Below the pieces are notes generated by a model that saw only the letters and a list, made by a program, of their open reading frames with translations, did not search any database and had not been told where the DNA came from. From Pseudomonadales bacterium (lineage in GTDB: Bacteria; Pseudomonadota; Gammaproteobacteria; Pseudomonadales; Azotimanducaceae): a DNA stretch of 64,000 nucleotides. Position 1 is the stretch's first letter; every line of letters starts with the position of its first letter. Below are positions 59,603 through 64,000 of the stretch, piece after piece. The stretch is from assembly GCA_028277965.1 (NCBI GenBank), contig JANQFF010000085.1, forward strand, positions 1 through 64,000, given 5' to 3'. Position numbers and translations under genes: made by a program.

Positions 59603-59873
59603 ACGGGACGACCTGGCGGAATGGTCGGATCGTGACGCGTTCGAAAAGACCTGCTATGCGATACGGGTCGCTTGCGGCGAAGGTCTCGGCGGCTTCGCGG
59701 TTTTCTGCTTCGATGACGATGATCGATCCGATCATCGTGGTTTCGTCGTCGGCAAGCATGGGGCCCGCGTAGCGGATGTCATGGTTGCTGATGTAATCCA
59801 GGTGCTGGTCGCGCGTCGCTTTGCGTAGATCTTCCTGACCGTCGCGGTCCTCACAGATGAGTGCATAAAGCAT
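59601..59873 (-). CDS. YciI family protein
   Basis: 90 residues from ATG 59873, preceded by GAGGGG; longer upstream frame is excluded because it lacks family sequence. MLYALICEDRDGQEDLRKATRDQHLDYISNHDIRYAGPML and GSIIVIEAENREAAETFAASDPYRIAGLFERVTIRPF are typical of the YciI/YCII ferredoxin-like fold (dimeric alpha-beta barrel). The Asp/His pair (RDQHLDY) is the family's proposed active site. The function is not firmly known. Confidence 0.92.
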   Translation of the reverse strand: MLYALICEDRDGQEDLRKATRDQHLDYISNHDIRYAGPMLADDETTMIGSIIVIEAENREAAETFAASDPYRIAGLFERVTIRPFRQVVP

Positions 59874-60208
59874 CGATATTCCCCTCAAAGACATTGAGTT
59901 TAGGGGAGTCTGATATGCCCGCCAATCGGCGTTTAGCGGTGGTCCGTGCAACTCTTTTCCTATACTCTTGCACCCCGGTTGAACCAGGCCAAGACGGTCG
60001 TGGTCAACCAGTTTGACAAAGCGAGCGAGACTCAGGTCATAGAAATTTTGCGAAGCAGGTCCCTGCGACCAGTTTGTCATTGGATAAGATACGCTGCCTG
60101 GCGGAAATCCTGTCCACTGAACATGGTAAATCCCTGGTGACAAACGCCCTTCTCTTTCCAAAATTTAGCCCCTGTCATGGATTGGACAAGGAAACTGGAG
60201 CCAGCTAG
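59874..60208. other. Gene-free gap (335 bp)
   Basis: No convincing ORF of coding character. It holds the YciI leader, where CCCCT (59880) can pair with AGGGG to form a small hairpin, and the upstream region of the lipoprotein gene. I see no riboswitch, repeat or RNA gene that I can name. Confidence 0.5.
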
Positions 60209-61963
60209 ATGAGAACCCCGAAGTATTTCTCTTGGCGCATTCCCGCGCTTTTCCTCATTTTTGTACTGACCGCCTGTGGTGGCGGTGGCGGAGGCGGCAG
60301 CGACTCAGTTGGCCCTGCCGGTGCCGTGCAGAATGGTGGAGGAGGGGGTGACGACCAGGGTGGTGACGACGACGGTGGTGGAACGGGTGGCGACACGACA
60401 GTCATCTCGTTTGGCGCCATCATTGGCGGGACCTTTGTTCAAGGCCAGGCAGCCATATCGATCGATACCCTGTCTGCCGGTGGTACCGCAGACGTGACCG
60501 TTAACCTGGTGGATCAAAATGGAACGCCGGTCACTGAGACGTTTACCGTCAGCTTCACGTCAAATTGTGTAGCGGACGGGACAGCAACGCTCGAGACTGA
60601 CATCGACACGATTGGCGGTCAGGCCGTTGCTGAATATGTGGCGAATGGCTGTGTTGGCCTCGACGAAATCCGTGCGACGGTGAACGTTGACGGAGACACG
60701 CTCATTGCAATTGCTACCATCACGGTTGCCCAGGAGAACATTGGCTCCATCGAGTTTGTGAGCGCCGATCCGAACCAGATTGCCCTGGTTGGGACAGGTG
60801 GTGACGAAACCTCACGCGTTACGTTCAGGGTTGTTGGCGAAGCGGGCGGGCCGATTCAGGATGCAACGGTCAACTTTGCACTTAACAGCAGCACGGGAGG
60901 CCTTGCGCTGACCGACAACACGGCGACGTCCAACAGTGACGGCGAAGTCAGCACAATCGTTCAGGCTGGCACCATTGCGACCTCTGTCCGCGTTACGGCA
61001 ACTGAAGCGTCGACCGGCATCAGCACTCAGTCGTCACAACTCGTAGTCTCCACGGGTATTCCCGATTCGGACAGCTTCAGCCTGTCTGTGACCGAGCACA
61101 ATCCGGAGGCACTCAACTTCGATGGCGAGGAAATTACGTTCACAATTCGAGCCGCCGACGCTTTCAACAACCCTGTACCGGAGAACACTGCAGTCTCGTT
61201 CTTTGCAGAAGGCGGATCGATCGACTCGAGCTGCACGACCGATCAGACGGGTGCATGCACCGTGGTCTGGCGCAGTCAGGACCCCCGGCCGGCGGACGGT
61301 CGAGCGACAATCCTTGCGTCAGCGATCGGAAACGAGTCCTTTACGGACCAGAACGGCAACGGTCGCTTTGAGGACGGAGAACCATTTGACGATCTCGGTG
61401 AGGCTTTTGCCGATGAAGACGAAAGCGGCGATTACGATGTGGGCGAGTTCTTCATTGACTTCGGCCCCGGCGGCACACCGGACGGCGCGCGAAATCTAGC
61501 GGACGGGCTCTACAACGGCGTGCTCTGCGATAGTGGTGCTACGCAGTGTTCTGCTGATCGCAGCATCATCGTTTCGGATTCAATCGTTATATCCATGTCC
61601 GGTAGTAATGCCGCAACGCCGGTGCTTTTCCAGTCAGGCGCAGGTGAGGTGCCGCCGGGAACCACAATTTCCGCACCCCTGGGTGGGACCAGCATTTCGC
61701 TGGTGATTCTCTCTCAGGACATCAATGGCAATTCCATGCCGGGTGGAACTGTGGTGACAAGTGGCGTAACAACCGGTCTGCGTATTGACGGGTCGGGCGG
61801 CGATTTCACAGTGTTCAGTAACTCACCCAACGCTGCTTTTGGACCTTCGTCGTTCAGTGTCACTCAAACAAGTACAACGACTGCGGTTAGCGGAACGCTC
61901 ACTGTGACGTTCACGACACCCAACGGTATCGGGACAACTTACACCTGGCCAATTTCACCCTAA
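60209..61963 (+). CDS. Lipoprotein with bacterial Ig-like (Big) domains
   Basis: 584 residues. Lipobox FVLTAC (Cys23), followed by a long Gly-rich acidic linker (residues 24-70). At least three Ig-like repeats follow, each with Thr/Val-rich strands (ISIDTLSAGGTADVTVNLVDQNGTPV; RVTFRVVGEAGGPIQDATVNFALN; FTIRAADAFNNPVPENTAVSFFAEGG), as in invasin/intimin-type or Big_1 domains. An Asp/Glu-rich calcium-like segment (about 385-410) separates the third and fourth. The last part is Ser/Thr-rich. It is probably exposed outside the outer membrane. Function is unknown. Confidence 0.88.
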   Translation: MRTPKYFSWRIPALFLIFVLTACGGGGGGGSDSVGPAGAVQNGGGGGDDQGGDDDGGGTGGDTTVISFGAIIGGTFVQGQAAISIDTLSAGGTADVTVNLVDQNGTPVTETFTVSFTSNCVADGTATLETDIDTIGGQAVAEYVANGCVGLDEIRATVNVDGDTLIAIATITVAQENIGSIEFVSADPNQIALVGTGGDETSRVTFRVVGEAGGPIQDATVNFALNSSTGGLALTDNTATSNSDGEVSTIVQAGTIATSVRVTATEASTGISTQSSQLVVSTGIPDSDSFSLSVTEHNPEALNFDGEEITFTIRAADAFNNPVPENTAVSFFAEGGSIDSSCTTDQTGACTVVWRSQDPRPADGRATILASAIGNESFTDQNGNGRFEDGEPFDDLGEAFADEDESGDYDVGEFFIDFGPGGTPDGARNLADGLYNGVLCDSGATQCSADRSIIVSDSIVISMSGSNAATPVLFQSGAGEVPPGTTISAPLGGTSISLVILSQDINGNSMPGGTVVTSGVTTGLRIDGSGGDFTVFSNSPNAAFGPSSFSVTQTSTTTAVSGTLTVTFTTPNGIGTTYTWPISP

Positions 61964-62878
61964 CCGTCGTTGCAGTTCCTCAACCGTGGGCAGAAACCCT
62001 GCCCGCGAGCATTCGAAGAAGTGGGCGGTAGCAAAGAAATCGTGCACGAGGCCTTCGTAGCATATGCCGGTGGCTTCATTACCTGCTGCTGACAGCGCTT
62101 CAGCGTAGGCCATACCCTCGTCGCGCAGCGGATCGAATTCGGCAGTGACGACAAGCGCCGGTGGCAGATTGGACAGATCCCCTGCTTTGATGGGAGATGC
62201 GTAGGGTTCCGAGCGCTGATCCTCAGGACAGTACATATCCCAGAACCAGTGCATGCTGTTTGTTTCGAGGAGATAGCCTTCGCCGTTCTCAGCATAAGAT
62301 CCACGCGAGAAGTCGCAGTCGGTCACCGGATACAGGAGACATTGAAAATCGATGGCCGGGCCGTCCTCGTCGCGTGCTTTCTGGCAAACCACCGCTGACA
62401 GATTTCCTCCGGCGCTCTCGCCGGTGACGCCGAGCTTGCCGTTCCCGTTCAGCGCCGCCATGTTGTCCCGCGCCCAGGCAGTTGCCTCATAACAATCCAC
62501 AACAGCTGCCGGATAAGGTGCTTCAGGCGCCATACGGTAGTCCACGGCGACAACGGTGAGGCCGCCGACTGCAGCGAGCTCGCGGCAGACCGCATCACCG
62601 GTATCGAGGTCACCAATGACCCAGCCGCCACCGTGGAAATACATCAGGACACCGAACGGACCCTCGCCCTCCGGAGTGTAGATGCGCAGGGGTATGTCAC
62701 CGAGGGAACCACTGATCGTGGTGTCTTCGACATTGTGAACCGGCAGGTCCGGGTTCACCGGGCGCATCACCCGATACATTTCGCGACCCTGTTCCGCTGT
62801 CATCTCCCAGAGCGGTGGGGCGGGTTCCTGCTCCGCCAATTGCGCGAACATCGCCTCGTATTCCGGTGCGAGTGGCAT
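61955..62878 (-). CDS. Alpha/beta hydrolase, hormone-sensitive-lipase (HSL) family
   Basis: 307 residues. HSL family markers: YFHGGGWVIGDLDTGD (HGGG oxyanion hole) and GESAGGNLSAVV (nucleophile serine); acid in TAEFDPLRDEG and histidine in GLVHDFFATA. It would hydrolyse short-chain esters. No signal peptide. Its 3' end overlaps the convergent lipoprotein gene stop by nine bases, and it is divergent from the ClpP-like gene (90 bp). Confidence 0.93.
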   Translation of the reverse strand: MPLAPEYEAMFAQLAEQEPAPPLWEMTAEQGREMYRVMRPVNPDLPVHNVEDTTISGSLGDIPLRIYTPEGEGPFGVLMYFHGGGWVIGDLDTGDAVCRELAAVGGLTVVAVDYRMAPEAPYPAAVVDCYEATAWARDNMAALNGNGKLGVTGESAGGNLSAVVCQKARDEDGPAIDFQCLLYPVTDCDFSRGSYAENGEGYLLETNSMHWFWDMYCPEDQRSEPYASPIKAGDLSNLPPALVVTAEFDPLRDEGMAYAEALSAAGNEATGICYEGLVHDFFATAHFFECSRAGFLPTVEELQRRLG

Positions 62879-62968
62879 ACGTTTCTCCCTCTGTACGTGT
62901 AAGTGTGCCTGGTAAGCCGCTAAACTAGCGAACCAAGATAGCTTAAACCCCTATAAGAGGAGTACAAG

Positions 62969-63559
62969 ATGACATCACTCGATGGCGAGCAGGAGCTCAT
63001 CGACGTCGCAAAATCCCTGAATCCGCTGGATTCGATGCTGCTCAAGAACCGCACGCTGACGCTTTTCGGCGAGGTCAACCAGGAAGTATCCCGCCGGCTC
63101 TCGGAGAAGCTGCTGGCGCTTGCGTTCGAGTCGGATGACCCGATAACGCTGTACATCAGCTCTCCGGGTGGGCACGTCGAATCGGGCGATACGATTTACG
63201 ACATGATCCAGTACATCAAGCCTGTTGTCCGTACGGTGGGTACTGGCTGGGTTGGCAGTATCGCCACACACATTTACCTGGCGCCCGAAAAAGAAAACCG
63301 GTTCTGTCTGCCGAATACACGTTTCCTCATTCATCAGCCCCACGGTGGCTTTGGCGGTGATGCCTCGGACATCGAGATCCACGCACGGGAAATTGTCAAA
63401 ACCCGCGAACGCATCAACGCGATCATCGCTGAACGCACCGGCCAGCCACTCGAGCGTGTAGTGGAAGATACGGATCGTGACTACTGGATGAGCGCAGAAG
63501 AGTCTGTTGAGTACGGTCTCGTTGGCCGCATCATTTCATCGGTGGACGATCTCAGCTGA
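62969..63559 (+). CDS. ClpP-like serine protease subunit
   Basis: 196 residues of the ClpP/crotonase fold. The triad is complete: S97 (TGWVGSIATH), H122 (LIHQPHGGFGG) and D171 (DTDRDYWMS). SSPGG (64-68) forms the oxyanion strand. The nucleophile-elbow text differs from the classic GQAASMGA, so it is a divergent paralogue rather than the housekeeping ClpP. No ClpX or ClpA gene is near. It may pair with another ClpP ring or act alone. A clear AGAGGAG ribosome-binding site precedes ATG. Confidence 0.88.
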   Translation: MTSLDGEQELIDVAKSLNPLDSMLLKNRTLTLFGEVNQEVSRRLSEKLLALAFESDDPITLYISSPGGHVESGDTIYDMIQYIKPVVRTVGTGWVGSIATHIYLAPEKENRFCLPNTRFLIHQPHGGFGGDASDIEIHAREIVKTRERINAIIAERTGQPLERVVEDTDRDYWMSAEESVEYGLVGRIISSVDDLS

Positions 63560-64000
63560 TACGCGAATCTCTGACGCTGACGTCGGCCGGGCTGGCTCTT
63601 GATGCCACCCGGCTGGTTCCCGACGCGGTAGTAGCCGAAGTTGTGCTGGCGCATGGTGCCGGTGCGGGGCACCTGCACAAAAATATGGAATCGATAGCCG
63701 AGGCGTTTGCTGAAGTTGGACTCGCAACCCTCAGGTACAACTTTCCGTACATGCAGGCCGGTAAACGTTGTGTGGACCGCCAACCGGTCGCAGTGGACAC
63801 GGTGGTGGATGCTGTCAGTCTTGCACATGACACAACGGATCTGCCGCTGTTTGCGGGGGGTCATAGTTTTGGTGGTCGGATGACGAGTCACGCCGCGGCG
63901 GCGGGAAGAATCGACTGCCGCGGGCTGATTTTCTGTTCGTTTCCGTTACACGGGCCAAAGAAACCATCGGTCGACCGGGCTGCTCACATCACCGATATCA
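63556..64000 (+). CDS. Alpha/beta hydrolase, Tex30/KANL3-type (partial, C-terminus outside window)
   Basis: A frame open to the window edge follows the ClpP stop, with no ATG before the conserved part; translation may begin at CTG 63556, which overlaps the TGA. It reads LIRESLTLTSAGLALDATRLVPD, LAHGAGAGHLHKNMESIAEAFAEVGL, LRYNFPYMQAGKRCVD and GGHSFGGRMTSHAAA. LAHGAGAG and GHSFGG fit the KANL3/Tex30 alpha/beta hydrolase family, which is poorly characterised. Because it overlaps the ClpP-like gene, co-translation is likely. The start codon is uncertain. Confidence 0.75.
   Translation, partial: MIRESLTLTSAGLALDATRLVPDAVVAEVVLAHGAGAGHLHKNMESIAEAFAEVGLATLRYNFPYMQAGKRCVDRQPVAVDTVVDAVSLAHDTTDLPLFAGGHSFGGRMTSHAAAAGRIDCRGLIFCSFPLHGPKKPSVDRAAHITDI

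Noticed and set aside
59874..60208. Riboswitch or small gene in the gap before the Ig-like lipoprotein
   Set aside because: Only a weak hairpin and no conserved aptamer sequence could be seen.

Overview
The window looks like a chromosomal segment of a marine-type heterotrophic gammaproteobacterium. The evidence is gene content: the cmoA/cmoB tRNA-modification pair, a SirB2 protein, a DUF2959 lipoprotein, a PA0069-type radical SAM protein, the ATP-grasp/7TM/retropepsin cassette and Pseudomonas-like REP sequences are all typical of Gammaproteobacteria. Sodium-coupled symporters and many acyl-CoA enzymes suggest a salt-water aerobe. I cannot place it to genus. Genes are densely packed on both strands, with many ATGA/TGATG overlaps. 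I see no prophage, integron, CRISPR array, rRNA or tRNA.

Layout. 0-7 kb: partial luciferase-like oxidoreductase, transaldolase, an SDR, a secreted protein of unknown role, a PhzS-like flavin monooxygenase, an esterase, a GNAT acetyltransferase and a DUF4156 lipoprotein. 7-11.3 kb (minus strand): glutathione transferase, ABM monooxygenase, then a RimK-like ATP-grasp ligase, a 7TM inactive transglutaminase and a retropepsin-like lipoprotein. 11.3-15.8 kb: an SplB-like radical SAM gene behind a near-consensus LexA box, then two transporters. 15.8-23.2 kb: alcohol and aldehyde dehydrogenases, PhyH oxygenase, Smr endonuclease, an acyl-CoA dehydrogenase operon, and cmoA-cmoB. 23.3-31 kb: ppk1 and a convergent ppx/gppA with a four-gene oxygenase cassette (SDR, NTF2-like, CmcJ/NvfI 2OG-oxygenase, P450) between them. 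31-47.8 kb: LemA and an M48 protease, fatty-acid and flavin enzymes, MATE exporter, Fpg/Nei glycosylase, a CinA-like/NMN-adenylyltransferase-like fusion, amidohydrolase, AGCS symporter, SirB2, YceI and SMP-30. 47.8-58.6 kb: a small lipoprotein, a glutathione peroxidase with an in-frame TGA that reads as selenocysteine, thiolase, an OmpR/EnvZ-type pair, MscS, an OmpA-like protein, DUF2959, an AsmA-like protein and a crotonase/dehydratase operon. 58.6-64 kb: a REP-associated tyrosine transposase between inverted palindromes, YciI, an Ig-like lipoprotein, an HSL-type esterase, a ClpP paralogue and a partial alpha/beta hydrolase.

Two repeat families recur. Family 1 is a classic REP (core GTAGGAGCGGCTTYAGCCGC) at six loci, often as inverted pairs. 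Family 2 is a 39-43 bp palindrome (arm AAACTAGTAACAATGGGGTC) at six loci. Two copies of family 2 flank the transposase, and several copies supply or abut the stop codons of neighbouring genes.

The strongest observations are the selenocysteine glutathione peroxidase with a good bSECIS-like hairpin, the LexA box before the SplB-like gene, the REP/transposase unit with its gene-end insertions, the degenerate-CinA/nucleotidyltransferase fusion and the CmcJ-P450 cassette. No wholly unprecedented multi-gene system is proven by the sequence alone.
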